Of a DNA stretch of 64,000 bases, positions 44,635-55,431 are shown one piece after another; the first letter of the stretch is position 1; each line of letters opens with the position of its first letter. The translations under genes and the position numbers were made by a program. Source of the stretch: Methanosarcina mazei S-6 (GTDB lineage Archaea; Halobacteriota; Methanosarcinia; Methanosarcinales; Methanosarcinaceae); the NCBI RefSeq assembly GCF_000970205.1, contig NZ_CP009512.1, positions 558,001 through 622,000 of the forward strand. Direction: 5' to 3'. The notes beneath the pieces are model-generated. The model did not search any database. It worked only from the letters and a program-made list of their open reading frames with translations, and was not told the origin of the DNA.

Positions 44635-46092
44635 TCAGGGTATAGTTAACGGCGCTCTCTTGAGCGCCGCTATAATACCCTCCAAAACAGGTAATCCGTT
44701 CTTTCTAATTGTAGAGATGTAAGCTCTAATTCTGCAGAAAGCTTCCGCTCCTTGTATAGTTCTGAAAGTTCCTGATATTTTCTGCTGTAATTTCATCATC
44801 CTGATATCTCTTTCTGCTTGATTATTCTCAAACGGAACTTTCAAATCTGTCAGGAATCTCAGAATATTTTCTTTGTGTTCTATAAACCTATCTAGCAGAT
44901 TCCTTGCTTTTGTTTTTGGATTTTTTCCACGTTTTCCTTTCTTTTCAGGATTTAGAGATTGTGGATTTTCTTCAATTCCTTTAATTATGATAGCATCGAA
45001 CCTTTCTTCCAATGCTTTAATTTGCTCAAAATCCAGTTCTTTGACTTGATCCTTGCATTCGTCGGTATACTTTTTCATCTCAGTGAGCAATTCATTCATT
45101 TCTTTAGCCCACTGCTGTTTATAGTTCTCTTCAATTCCAGTAAGTTCTCTCTGTAAATGAGCATTACAGAGAGCATGATCACAGTCATAAACGTTGTAAG
45201 GTTTCCATCCGTCGTGAACTGCTACTCCCTTAAACTCCGGAAGAATACCCATAGCGTCTATTGCTTCTGCTCCTCTTTTTGAGTGAGGTAAATAACAGGT
45301 GTATTTCTCATTAGAAGCTACATGAAGCCAGTGTCTTTTTCCTTCAATCTTCATACCAGTTTCATCAAAATTGATTACAGGCGAGGCTAATAACTTCTCT
45401 CTAATAACGTTTTCAAATTCCTCTAAATTCTGGAAACATTCTCTTTCTGCTCTAATTATCGTAGCAGGACAGATTTTTATTCCCATTATGTCCTCAAAAA
45501 ATTCGGAAATTCTTTCATAGGGGATAAAATGGTGATTTTTACAGTAAATAGCTGAAGCTAAAATATTTGGACCATACTGAACTGGATATTTAACTGATTC
45601 AGGAAAAACAGCTTTATTTATTTTTCCACAGTAAGGGCAGGTCTTTATCTGACTTTTGTGTTCTGTAACAATCAGATTTACAGGAGGAATATCAAAGACC
45701 TGTCTTTTCTCATAGGCTTCAACTTCAACATTCTCAAGAGTATGGCCACATTCTTTGCAGCAACTCAAAGAATGTTCTATTACCTACTCAGGATGATCAA
45801 CCATTTCAAGAGTTGTTCCTGGATGACCATCTTGACCTCCAGGTTTTTTGCCACTCTTTTTACGGAGACTCTTGGGGTTAGGTTTCTCCTTGATAAAAAA
45901 ATCAGTAGAAGGAGGGCGACTGCTGTTACGACTGTTTTGGTTTAAACGAGATTCTAATACCTTTACACGTTCTTCGAGTTCAGCAATACGAATAGATTGT
46001 TCTTCTATGATAGTCTCAAGCCTCTGGATTACAGAAATTACAGCTTCAGGACCAGCGTCATAAATGATAAGAATCTCTTCACGTGTAAGCAT
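44635..46092 (-). CDS. IS66 transposase with in-frame UAG (probable pyrrolysine)
   Basis: A single frame of 485 residues when the TAG at 45784-45786 (codon 103) is read through. Residues 1-102 form the coiled-coil and SRPPS/GGQDGHPG region; after the TAG come the zinc finger (CCKECG...TCPYCG) and DDE domain (NFDETGMKI, VHDGW, NNQAERDIR). The sequence around the codon, VDHPE-TAG-VIEHSL, equals that of copy 1, although the N-terminal regions differ considerably in the two copies (residues 5-50). The UAG has therefore survived divergence of its surroundings. Two-piece translation would need a TTG start at 45768. Confidence 0.88.
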
Positions 46093-46126
46093 AATAACGA
46101 AAGGAAATAGGATTCAATTTATATGC

Positions 46127-46173
46127 AATTTTTCCTCGAAAAGAGGAAAAATTGTAGCCTTTCAAAGGCTCTA
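46127..46173 (-). promoter_or_regulatory. Hairpins in the IS leader, copy 2
   Basis: An 11-bp stem AATTTTTCCTC 46127-46137 with GAGGAAAAATT 46143-46153 and loop GAAAA, then AGCCTTT/AAAGGCT around a single C. Copy 1 has the same stem with a GAA loop closed by a further C-G pair. Located between terminal repeat and start codon. Confidence 0.6.
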
Positions 46174-46210
46174 CCTGAATAGTTACAATAATGTTTTTAT
46201 TGTACCCAAA

Positions 46211-46870
46211 TTATTTCTGGGTATCTTTTTTCAGGCACATAAACCAGTCAAGGCAGCGCTTTCCTTCCTCTTCTTTTCCCATCCTTTCTTTTACTGCTTC
46301 CATTGAACTGGGAGGTGGAATGATAACGTCTTCTCCTGGCTGCCAGTTAGCCGGGGTTGCAACTTTTTCGGCTGCATTTTTCTGCAGGGCGACTACTATT
46401 CTCTTGATTTCCTGCATATTCCTTCCGGTTGACTGCGGATAGTAGAGTATTGTCCTTATTTTCGCCTCTGGGTCGATAATAAATACCGCTCTTACAGCCT
46501 GGGTGGTTGAGGCTTTTGGCTGGACCATGCCGTATTTCTTTGCAACATCCATCTTCAGATCTTCTATCACCGGGAATTTGATCTCCAGATTTTTCATTCC
46601 TTTATATTCTATTTTCTCTTCAATCCTCTTAAGCCAGGCGATATGGGAAAAGACGCTGTCTATGGAGAGCCCTATAAGTTCCGTGTTCATGCTCCTGAAC
46701 TCTTCCTGCATACTGGCAAAAGTCATGAATTCAGTAGTGCATACAGGTGTAAAGTCTGCAGGGTGGCTGAACAGAATAACCCATTTTCCTTTATAATCAT
46801 CCGGGAATTTGATAATTCCCTGTGTGGTTACTGCAGTAAATGAAGGGGCATCGTCTCCAATGAGAGGCAT
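46211..46870 (-). CDS. Archaeal peroxiredoxin (Prx6-type, 2-Cys)
   Basis: Protein of 219 residues reducing peroxides. Peroxidatic C44 in PADFTPVCTTEF, and two C-terminal cysteines C206 and C212 (RCLDWFMC), the arrangement of archaeal Prx6-like decameric enzymes such as those of Aeropyrum and Pyrococcus. Complete, with the usual C-terminal arm. IS66 copy 2 lies only 24 bp past its stop and may affect transcript ending. Confidence 0.95.
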   Translation of the reverse strand: MPLIGDDAPSFTAVTTQGIIKFPDDYKGKWVILFSHPADFTPVCTTEFMTFASMQEEFRSMNTELIGLSIDSVFSHIAWLKRIEEKIEYKGMKNLEIKFPVIEDLKMDVAKKYGMVQPKASTTQAVRAVFIIDPEAKIRTILYYPQSTGRNMQEIKRIVVALQKNAAEKVATPANWQPGEDVIIPPPSSMEAVKERMGKEEEGKRCLDWFMCLKKDTQK

Positions 46871-47308
46871 ATGTATCTGTTCTGACTCTGTTTCTATTAT
46901 GTTCTCACCTCATTTTAGTTTGCAATCTTTTTCCGTTATCCGAAGTACGATGTCAGGCACTGGTGCTTGAACTCTAAAAAGCACTATCCGTTCCCTCTAT
47001 CGTCCCCAACAACTACCTTACTATTATTTTCCATTGTTATAAATCATTTACTGATTACTGAAAAAAATCTTTGTTTCTGGAAATACTGCTTTTAAATTCT
47101 TTTTATTTTCTATATTTTGTTTTTTATTTTCTTATTCTTTATATCTTATTTTTTATCACTTATTTTTACATTCTTTCTATATTTTACATCCTTTCTATCT
47201 TTGCATTCTTTTTTATATTATCATCACTTATTTTTTTCAGTAAGTCGCATGATCCTTTTTGTCTGGAAAACAATTTATCCAAGTAACTCCTTTTTGTATG
47301 GGGGTTAA
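46871..47308. other. T-rich intergenic region
   Basis: A 438-bp gap. From 47085 to 47235 it is almost pure T with A and few C, containing loose repeats of tctatatttt and ttattttt. No gene seen; low-complexity frames encode only Phe, Tyr, Leu and Ser. Confidence 0.5.
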
Positions 47309-48292
47309 ATGAGAGAGTTTTCTCGACCGAAGGTTGTAATTAGCAGGTGTCTTGAGTTTGATCACTGCCGATACAATGGAGATATGATCAGCAGTCCTGT
47401 GGTGGTAAAACTCAAAAAACACGTTGATTTCCTGCCCGTTTGTCCTGAAGTGGAAATAGGGCTTGGAGTACCAAGAAACCCTGTGAGAATAGTCCTTGAT
47501 AAAGGAGATCACAGGCTTGTCCAGCCTTCAAGTGGGAAGGATGTAACTGAGGATATGAAATCTTTCTGTTCCAATTTTCTTGATTCTATATACGAAGTTG
47601 ACGGTTTTATTCTTAAATTCAGGTCTCCTTCCTGCGGTCTCAAGGACGTGAAGGTTTACCCGTCTGCAGGGAGTCATGGAGGCGCGGTTGAAAAGATTTC
47701 CGGATATTTCGGAGGTGCTGTTCTGGGAAGGTATCCTTTCCATCCTGTTGAGGACGAGGGCAGGCTCAGAAACGCCCGGATAAAAGAGCATTTCCTTACG
47801 AAACTCTTCACATTTGCAGCTTTTCGGAAAGTAAAGTCCGAGGGCAGTATAAAGGATCTGATAAATTTCCATGCGCAGAACAAGTTTCTTCTTATGGCTT
47901 ATAATCAGGCTGAACTCCAAAAATTAGGCGAAATTGCTGCAAACCGAGAAAAAAGGCCCTGGAAAGAGCTGATTTCCGATTATGAAAATCACCTGTACAG
48001 CGCCCTTTCCAGAGCTCCAAGGTACACTTCAACCATAAACGTGTTAATGCACGCTCTCGGATTTTTTTCAGACCAGCTTTCAAGCCGTGAAAAAGCCCTG
48101 TTTTTTGATTGGGTTCAGAAATACAGGGAAGGCAGGGCTTCGGTCTGTCCTGCAATAAACATGATCAGGTCATGGATTGTACGGTTTGAAGACGGCTACC
48201 TCATGAGCCAGACTTTTTTCGAACCTTATCCTGAGGATTTAATAGAAATAAATCCTGTAGAATCCCACCTGAGGGAAGATCTCTGGAAATAA
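47309..48292 (+). CDS. DUF523-DUF1722 (YbgA-like) protein
   Basis: Protein of 327 residues. DUF523 occupies 8-150 (VISRCLEFDHCRYNG, CPEVEIGLGVPRNP, FRSPSCGLKDVKVY, with conserved cysteines) and DUF1722 180-300 (FHAQNKFLLMAYNQ, LMHALGFFSDQLSSREKALF). This two-domain form is linked in bacteria to 2-thiouracil desulfuration or photoproduct-related genes, but no proven reaction is known in archaea. A 35-bp gap to the next gene on the same strand. Confidence 0.9.
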   Translation: MREFSRPKVVISRCLEFDHCRYNGDMISSPVVVKLKKHVDFLPVCPEVEIGLGVPRNPVRIVLDKGDHRLVQPSSGKDVTEDMKSFCSNFLDSIYEVDGFILKFRSPSCGLKDVKVYPSAGSHGGAVEKISGYFGGAVLGRYPFHPVEDEGRLRNARIKEHFLTKLFTFAAFRKVKSEGSIKDLINFHAQNKFLLMAYNQAELQKLGEIAANREKRPWKELISDYENHLYSALSRAPRYTSTINVLMHALGFFSDQLSSREKALFFDWVQKYREGRASVCPAINMIRSWIVRFEDGYLMSQTFFEPYPEDLIEINPVESHLREDLWK

Positions 48293-48327
48293 AGTTTTAT
48301 TAAGATATTTCTGGACGGAAGTAAACC

Positions 48328-49419
48328 ATGAAAGCTAGAATTAAACTGACTTTTATTTTCTTACTCGTATATATGGCTGCAGTTCTTTTTTTCTGGCCTT
48401 TTTCTGAGGGATCCGCAGTTTCTGGCAACAAAAAGATAGATAAAAACCTGCCTCGAGAAACGGGTGGTAATTATAACTCTTCTGAGGCTCTGGTTACGGA
48501 AGAACTCATAGAACCAGGGAAATCTTCCAGATCTTACTCATGGAATTATGAGGGATACCGGTGGCACCTTACTCTGCTGCTTGATGATAAGCTGTACAGT
48601 GCATATGAGTCAAGGACACGCAAAAGAGACTACGACCTTTTTGCTTCCGACCCTTATGATGACTGGTTAATAAAGAATATCGCAGATACGCTTGTTTCTC
48701 TTTCAAATGAATACGGGCTTGAAGAAAAAAAAATACCCGGGCTCTGTGTTTCTTTTATCCAGTCCCTTAACTATACTTCAGACCTTACAAGTTCTGGATA
48801 TGACCAGTACCCCCGTTTTCCTTATGAGACTCTCTTCGATAACGGGGGGGACTGTGAGGATACCTCCATCCTGTCGGTGGCAATTCTTCAGGAAATGGGC
48901 TATGATGTTGTCCTGCTGGAACTTCCGGAGCATATGGCTCTGGGAATAAAATGCAGCCCTGAAACCAGGGGTAGGAGCTTTGAATACAATAATAATCATT
49001 ATTACTACCTTGAAACTACAGGGAGCAACTGGGAGATCGGGGAAATGCCTGAAGAATATGAGGATGAACCGGTAGAAGTTATCCCTGTATATAGGAGGCC
49101 CCTTGTTAACCTTGATTTCAGTGCTCAGTGCGAATACTCCCAGAAAGAAGGGGTTGTGGACGTTAATGTTACTCTGAGAAATGTGGGCTCCGAGGTAGCA
49201 GAAAATACAACTGTTTATGTTGCCCTTCAGGCAGAGGACGGGAGTAAAATATGGGACCAGATCGAGAGCGACCCTGTAATAATCGAGCCTGAGGGAGCCT
49301 ATCAGTTCACCGCAAAAGGACTCAGAGTCCCTGGAGGCAGGACCTTCAGGGTATATGTGAGAGCTCTCGGGGAAAACCTGTTCTCTGAAGAAATTACGAG
49401 TGAATGGGTGAGTATCTGA
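48328..49419 (+). CDS. Membrane-anchored transglutaminase-like protein with Ig-like C-terminal domain
   Basis: Protein of 363 residues. N-terminal hydrophobic helix at 8-27 exports or anchors it. The central part has the transglutaminase-like Cys in DNGGDCEDTSIL near 179 and the His in LPEHMALGIK near 205, followed by an Asp/Glu-rich link. Residues 265-360 are beta-rich (VDVNVTLRNVGSEVAENTTVYV), like CARDB domains. Probably a surface protease or crosslinking enzyme. On the same strand as the DUF523 gene. Confidence 0.83.
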   Translation: MKARIKLTFIFLLVYMAAVLFFWPFSEGSAVSGNKKIDKNLPRETGGNYNSSEALVTEELIEPGKSSRSYSWNYEGYRWHLTLLLDDKLYSAYESRTRKRDYDLFASDPYDDWLIKNIADTLVSLSNEYGLEEKKIPGLCVSFIQSLNYTSDLTSSGYDQYPRFPYETLFDNGGDCEDTSILSVAILQEMGYDVVLLELPEHMALGIKCSPETRGRSFEYNNNHYYYLETTGSNWEIGEMPEEYEDEPVEVIPVYRRPLVNLDFSAQCEYSQKEGVVDVNVTLRNVGSEVAENTTVYVALQAEDGSKIWDQIESDPVIIEPEGAYQFTAKGLRVPGGRTFRVYVRALGENLFSEEITSEWVSI

Positions 49420-49661
49420 TGGAAATTGTGGAGTATCTAATATAAATGGGAAGTATCTGATAGAAACGTTTCCCCTTATTCATGCACAGGGCTAAGCGCA
49501 CAGGGTTAAAAACTGAAACAAACTCTGAAAAATGGAGAGTTACTTATAAATCGTATATATTTAATCAATTATATACGGGAAATCAGGCAAAATTCGGAAC
49601 AACCAAAAAATCTGATATCCTTCAGATGACTCAGGTATTTTTCTGGAGTGGAGGCACTGAT

Positions 49662-49841
49662 ATGAAGAAACTGTACAGGTCAAAAAGAAACAAGATTATT
49701 GCCGGAGTATGTGGGGGTATAGGCGAGTACCTCGGCGTGGATCCTACGCTAGTAAGGCTTTTATGGGTGCTACTTTCTTTGCAGGGAATTGGGATAATCG
49801 GTTATGTCATAGCCTGGATCATAATTCCTGAAGAGCCTTAA
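49662..49841 (+). CDS. PspC-domain small membrane protein
   Basis: Protein of 59 residues: MKKLYRSKRNKIIAGVCGGIGEYLGVDPTLVRLLW followed by a membrane helix to the end. This is the complete PspC domain, found in phage-shock and envelope stress responses. ATG 49662 has GGAG 10 bp upstream; an in-frame extension upstream lacks conservation. No PspA-like gene is adjacent. Confidence 0.92.
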   Translation: MKKLYRSKRNKIIAGVCGGIGEYLGVDPTLVRLLWVLLSLQGIGIIGYVIAWIIIPEEP

Positions 49842-49853
49842 AATCCGGAAGCT

Positions 49854-49940
49854 TTCATATTTCTGAATTTCTTCTTCCCTTTTTCATATTTCTGAATTTC
49901 TTCTTCCCTTTTTTATATTTCTGAATTTTTTCTTCCCTTT
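49854..49940. repeat. Three tandem 29-bp repeats after the PspC gene
   Basis: Units at 49854-49882, 49883-49911 and 49912-49940, each close to ttcatatttctgaatttctt plus cttcccttt. They begin 13 bp past the stop at 49841. Confidence 0.9.
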
Positions 49941-50134
49941 TTCTACTTTTGCAGTAAACCCGTAAAAAATGCTGCAATACCATTTTTGTAATTTATTCTA
50001 TTATTTTTCAGTAATTGAGTTCCCGGAAGCGGTTTCCGGGAATTTTCTTTTTACTGATATTTCCGTTTGTGACCGGTTTCAGTTTACTCATATCTATCCT
50101 GAACATTCCTCAGCACAAACCGGGTCTGGAAGAT

Positions 50135-51403
50135 TTATGACTGCCCGAAAAGCTGGTCTACAAACCATTCGGGTTCGAATTTTTTGAGGTCTTCATATCC
50201 CTGGCCTACTCCGAAAAAGAGGATCGGCTTGCCTGTGATGTAAGCAATGGATATGGCAGCTCCTCCCTTGGCATCAGCATCAATTTTTGTCAGGATGGAC
50301 CCATCGATAGGGACAGCGTCATTGAACTGGGCAGCCCTTTCCACAGCATCGTTTCCGGCTACGGCTTCGTCCACGAAAATAATAAGGTCAGGAGAGCTTA
50401 CCCTGCAGATCTTTTCCATCTGGGCCATGAGGTTCATATTTGTATGCATACGTCCTGCCGTGTCAGAGAGGACAAAATCGATATTATGCGCTTTTGCATA
50501 CTGGACAGCATCATAAATAACTGCTGCAGGGTCGGCTCCTGCCTGGTGCTTTATCATCTTTACCCCGAGCCTGTCTGCATGAATCCCCAGCTGGTCAATA
50601 GCACCTGCCCTGAACGTGTCTCCGGCAGCAAGCACCACAGAATAACCCAACTTAAGCAGTCTGTGCGTCATTTTTGAAATGGACGTCGTCTTTCCTGTCC
50701 CGTTAATCCCTACAAAAACAATATGTACTGGCTTTGGCCGGTTTTTGACATACTCATCAAAATCAAAGGTATTGGCAGATACCACATCAAGAATCGCTTT
50801 CTTCAGGGCTTCTTCAACTATATCTCCGGTATTGCTCCCAATCCTTTTTGTCGTTCCAGTGAGCTGGTTCTTCACGGACTCAACAATTGCCTCAGATACC
50901 GATACCGCAAGATCGCTTTCCAGGAGGCCCATTTCAAGTTCCCAGAGGGGTTCTTCAAGGTCTTTTTCATCCAGGTATACTTCCCTGTTAAACACAAGGG
51001 CTTTGGCTTTCTGGGTAAACCCGACTTTCGGGGCAAGCTTTTTGAAAAAAGACTTTTTCTCTTCAACGGGTTTTACTTCCTCTTTTTCCTCTTTTTTCTT
51101 CTCTGCAGCCTTTTTTCTGTCTTCAACTTTTTTCCTGTATTCAGCTTTCTTCAGGTCCTCTACCGAAACATGGGAGATTACCTCAGGAACAGCACCCTTT
51201 TCGGGAATTTCTTCTTCAAGAGCAGCCTCGATAGTCTCTTCCTCTATTATGGGCTCGATTTCCTCTTCGAGGCTTTCTTCGCTTTCAGGCACCTGCTCGA
51301 TGATTACCGGCTCGACTTCCACTGCTTTCTCATCAATCGTTTTGCTGAATGCCTTCTTAAAACTACCAAGTTTCTCTTTAAATTTATTGAACACAGGATC
51401 CAT
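50135..51403 (-). CDS. ftsY: SRP receptor FtsY
   Basis: GTPase of 422 residues that docks signal recognition particle at the membrane. An acidic, Glu-rich N-terminal A region (residues 15-130, with VEPVIIEQVPESEESLEEE) precedes the helical N domain and the G domain, with GINGTGKTT (G1), DTAGRMHTN and TKIDADAKGGA. Start chosen at ATG 51403 (MDPVFNKFKEKLG); a longer GTG frame adds an unlikely hydrophobic stretch. Last gene of the rpl39e-rpl31e-eif6-rplX-pfdA-ftsY block, a conserved archaeal order. Confidence 0.97.
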   Translation of the reverse strand: MDPVFNKFKEKLGSFKKAFSKTIDEKAVEVEPVIIEQVPESEESLEEEIEPIIEEETIEAALEEEIPEKGAVPEVISHVSVEDLKKAEYRKKVEDRKKAAEKKKEEKEEVKPVEEKKSFFKKLAPKVGFTQKAKALVFNREVYLDEKDLEEPLWELEMGLLESDLAVSVSEAIVESVKNQLTGTTKRIGSNTGDIVEEALKKAILDVVSANTFDFDEYVKNRPKPVHIVFVGINGTGKTTSISKMTHRLLKLGYSVVLAAGDTFRAGAIDQLGIHADRLGVKMIKHQAGADPAAVIYDAVQYAKAHNIDFVLSDTAGRMHTNMNLMAQMEKICRVSSPDLIIFVDEAVAGNDAVERAAQFNDAVPIDGSILTKIDADAKGGAAISIAYITGKPILFFGVGQGYEDLKKFEPEWFVDQLFGQS

Positions 51404-51574
51404 CCCGAAAAGATCAGTAAAAAATAGGTAAATAAAGTTCACGAATGATTGAAATTATCAATAATTCGAGTTAGTTAAGTTTACGAACTAATTAAAGTTA
51501 ATGATATTATTCGATCATTGAATGTGGCTTCCGGATTCCTGCAATCCGTAACCTTTTCCTGAGCCAGGGCTTAT

Positions 51575-52003
51575 TTATGCCTGGCCAGGTTGAATTTTTG
51601 CAGCTTCTGTTTCAAGGGCCTGCATTCCCTGTGCAATTTTAGTCAGTGAAGCATTCATCTGCTCAAGGATTTTTGTAAGCTGCTCCTTGCGGCGATTAAG
51701 AGTCTCAACAGCTGCCTCTGCAGTTTCTTCTGCACTGAAACCCGCTCCGAGATTTACAACAACCTTATCCGGATTCTTAACCTCAGCATAAACGTAAGAG
51801 CCAAAACCCACCGGTACCATGGTCTCTGCAGCCCTGCCAGCTTCTGAGGCTGCTTTCAGCTCATTTATCGTTGCAATGGCCTGGTCGCAGCTGGCAATGG
51901 AAGCCTGTACCATGCTCATTTCCTGCCTGAGCGCTTCAGCCTGCCTCTGGAACTCCTGATGCCTGGCTGCCAGATTCCTGATCTCTTCACTGACTTCTGC
52001 CAT
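51575..52003 (-). CDS. pfdA: Prefoldin alpha subunit
   Basis: Protein of 142 residues with two long helices flanking a central beta hairpin (VPVGFGSYVYAEVKNPDKVVVNLGAGFSAEETAE), the GimC alpha subunit that passes unfolded proteins to the thermosome. ATG 52003 follows GGAGTGA, which also contains the stop of the LX gene; a GTG at 52012 overlaps that stop and is an alternative. In the translation block. Confidence 0.96.
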   Translation of the reverse strand: MAEVSEEIRNLAARHQEFQRQAEALRQEMSMVQASIASCDQAIATINELKAASEAGRAAETMVPVGFGSYVYAEVKNPDKVVVNLGAGFSAEETAEAAVETLNRRKEQLTKILEQMNASLTKIAQGMQALETEAAKIQPGQA

Positions 52004-52008
52004 ATCCT

Positions 52009-52897
<889 letters not shown>

Positions 52898-52925
52898 ATT
52901 CTTTGATTTTCGCTTTAACGGTTAT

Positions 52926-53417
<492 letters not shown>

Positions 53418-53635
53418 TTATATCCCGTAATTAGCTGATTGTGATTTTAACCCTTATAATTGCGGCTCTCCAATGCCTGAATGGCCATGGTCTGCAAACC
53501 GTATTCTGTAAATTTATGATAGTATGTGGTTAATCTGCAGCAGTATAGGGGTTGAATATAACTCGATTCTATAAATCTTTATTCCAGAATTTTTCCCTTC
53601 AGGGAGGCTTCCGATTTTTAAACACACAGGCTTCT

Positions 53636-54238
53636 TCAGGGAAATTTCTTCCTTGAAAGTACATGGGACTGGAAATGAACAGGGAATAGTTCCCTTATCC
53701 TCTCGTCTCCCTGCCTCTGACGGATCAACTCCCTGAGTTCTGTTTCGTAATCTGCTTTCTGGGTACTCTCACTCGGCCCCTGTTCAATATTCAGGTAAGA
53801 CCTGACCAGAGAGTCCACAACCTTTTTGCCGTAGCCTTTAAGGGGGCAGAAATATTGAACTCCCAGCCTGTCTTCGATGCTTCTTATCTGTGAAATAGAA
53901 AGCACCGGGACCCTGTCATCCCTCCTGGTCCCGTCGGCAATCAGTTTAACTGCCGGGTCCAGAGCGAGGGTTTCAACAGCTCTTCCATGAATGTAATTAA
54001 TTGCGCTTCTGGGGAACCCGTCTCTAAGTAACAGCTCGTATGCCTTTTCCAGAATTTCTCTGTCAAGAGAAACAGTCCTGTGAGGAAAATGTAACTCTTT
54101 TGCAGTTTTTGCTGCAATTTCTCCTGTTGGGAGCAATCCAAAGTTACAGGTTACGAGTTCGACCTCGAAAAACGGTTCCAGTAAAAGGGCAGAGAGCGAA
54201 CTGTCTTTACCTCCACTGAAGAGGACCGAGACTTTCAT
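53636..54238 (-). CDS. PP-loop ATP pyrophosphatase family protein
   Basis: Protein of 200 residues with the PP-loop SGGKDSS at 8-14 and a conserved C-terminal region (ADGTRRDDRVPVLSISQIRSIEDRLGVQYFCPLKGYGKK). Family members activate a carbonyl with ATP, often for tRNA thiolation or amidation; this archaeal group stands next to PDCD5 and S19e genes in many genomes and its reaction is unknown. Only 5 bp from the PDCD5 gene, so co-transcribed. Confidence 0.88.
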   Translation of the reverse strand: MKVSVLFSGGKDSSLSALLLEPFFEVELVTCNFGLLPTGEIAAKTAKELHFPHRTVSLDREILEKAYELLLRDGFPRSAINYIHGRAVETLALDPAVKLIADGTRRDDRVPVLSISQIRSIEDRLGVQYFCPLKGYGKKVVDSLVRSYLNIEQGPSESTQKADYETELRELIRQRQGDERIRELFPVHFQSHVLSRKKFP

Positions 54239-54243
54239 CGTGC

Positions 54244-54597
54244 TTAAACCCGGGTTATGGACGTTTTGCGTTTCTTTGGCTGCATCCGCATCAGGAGTGT
54301 TTTCAGCTGCTCGTCGTCTATCTGAGACTGGAGCCTTCCGCTCTGGGCAAGCGAAATTAACTGCAGCTCAAGCTGTTCTCCCAGGGCTGGCCTTGACATT
54401 TTAAGGGTTGTCAGGCGTTCCCTCGCCTCCGGAGTCAGGATCTGCCTCAGTATAGACTGCTTTTGAGCTTCCATTTCAGCTCTTGCCTGCTCCTGCTGAT
54501 ATGCTGCCTGCATATCGGATGGCTGCTGCGCCTGCTGCCTCTGAATTTCTGCAAGTCGTCTCTTTCGGATTTCTTCGAGTTCGTCATCATTAGACAT
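54244..54597 (-). CDS. PDCD5-family DNA-binding protein
   Basis: Protein of 117 residues with the Gln/Arg-rich helix [20 protein letters not shown], a three-helix bundle ([29 protein letters not shown]) and a basic end. Archaeal members are called DNA-binding proteins, and the human homologue is PDCD5. ATG 54597 has GGTGATT before it. Directly after rps19e. Confidence 0.93.
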   Translation of the reverse strand: MSNDDELEEIRKRRLAEIQRQQAQQPSDMQAAYQQEQARAEMEAQKQSILRQILTPEARERLTTLKMSRPALGEQLELQLISLAQSGRLQSQIDDEQLKTLLMRMQPKKRKTSITRV

Positions 54598-54692
54598 GGC
54601 AATCACCGAAAAAACCGGTTTTCTGGAATATGGTTATGGTATATCGAAAGGGGGTCCGGATTTTAAGGTCCCTTTCTGAAGGATTTTTCATC

Positions 54693-55151
<459 letters not shown>

Positions 55152-55431
55152 TCATGCGAATTAATTTTTTGCAGGTTCGGGCGATAGCGCCGATTCTTCC
55201 CCCCGAATCTGTCAGGAATGTAACTCTTGTTCTCGGATAGAGGTAACTCTTTTGCTCTTCCGAGTTGTCCATTGCTGGTTTATTAGCTGGCTACGGACTC
55301 TTAAAATTTGGGCACGAAGGCCCGATAATGCCGGTTAATATGAAGTTAGTCTAAACTGGAAAATGGGGTTGATAAATTTATTGGTTAATATATACATTTT
55401 TCGGTAATTTGCTGGACTGGCTTACTAAATG

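Larger units (their letters stand above)
44627..46186 (-). mobile_element. IS66-family insertion sequence, copy 2
   Basis: Element of 1,560 bp with terminal repeats gtaactattcaggg at 44627-44640 and, reversed, gtaactattcaggt at 46173-46186. The exact 8-bp target duplication AATAATGT occurs at 44619-44626 and 46187-46194. Same type as copy 1; its ends are more alike than those of copy 1. It inserted 24 bp beyond the stop of the peroxiredoxin gene and about 65 bp after the candidate RNA. Confidence 0.96.

Noticed and set aside
50679-51431. Long plus-strand frames opposite ftsY
   Set aside because: Ser/Phe-rich shadows of the Glu/Lys-rich FtsY N-terminal region.
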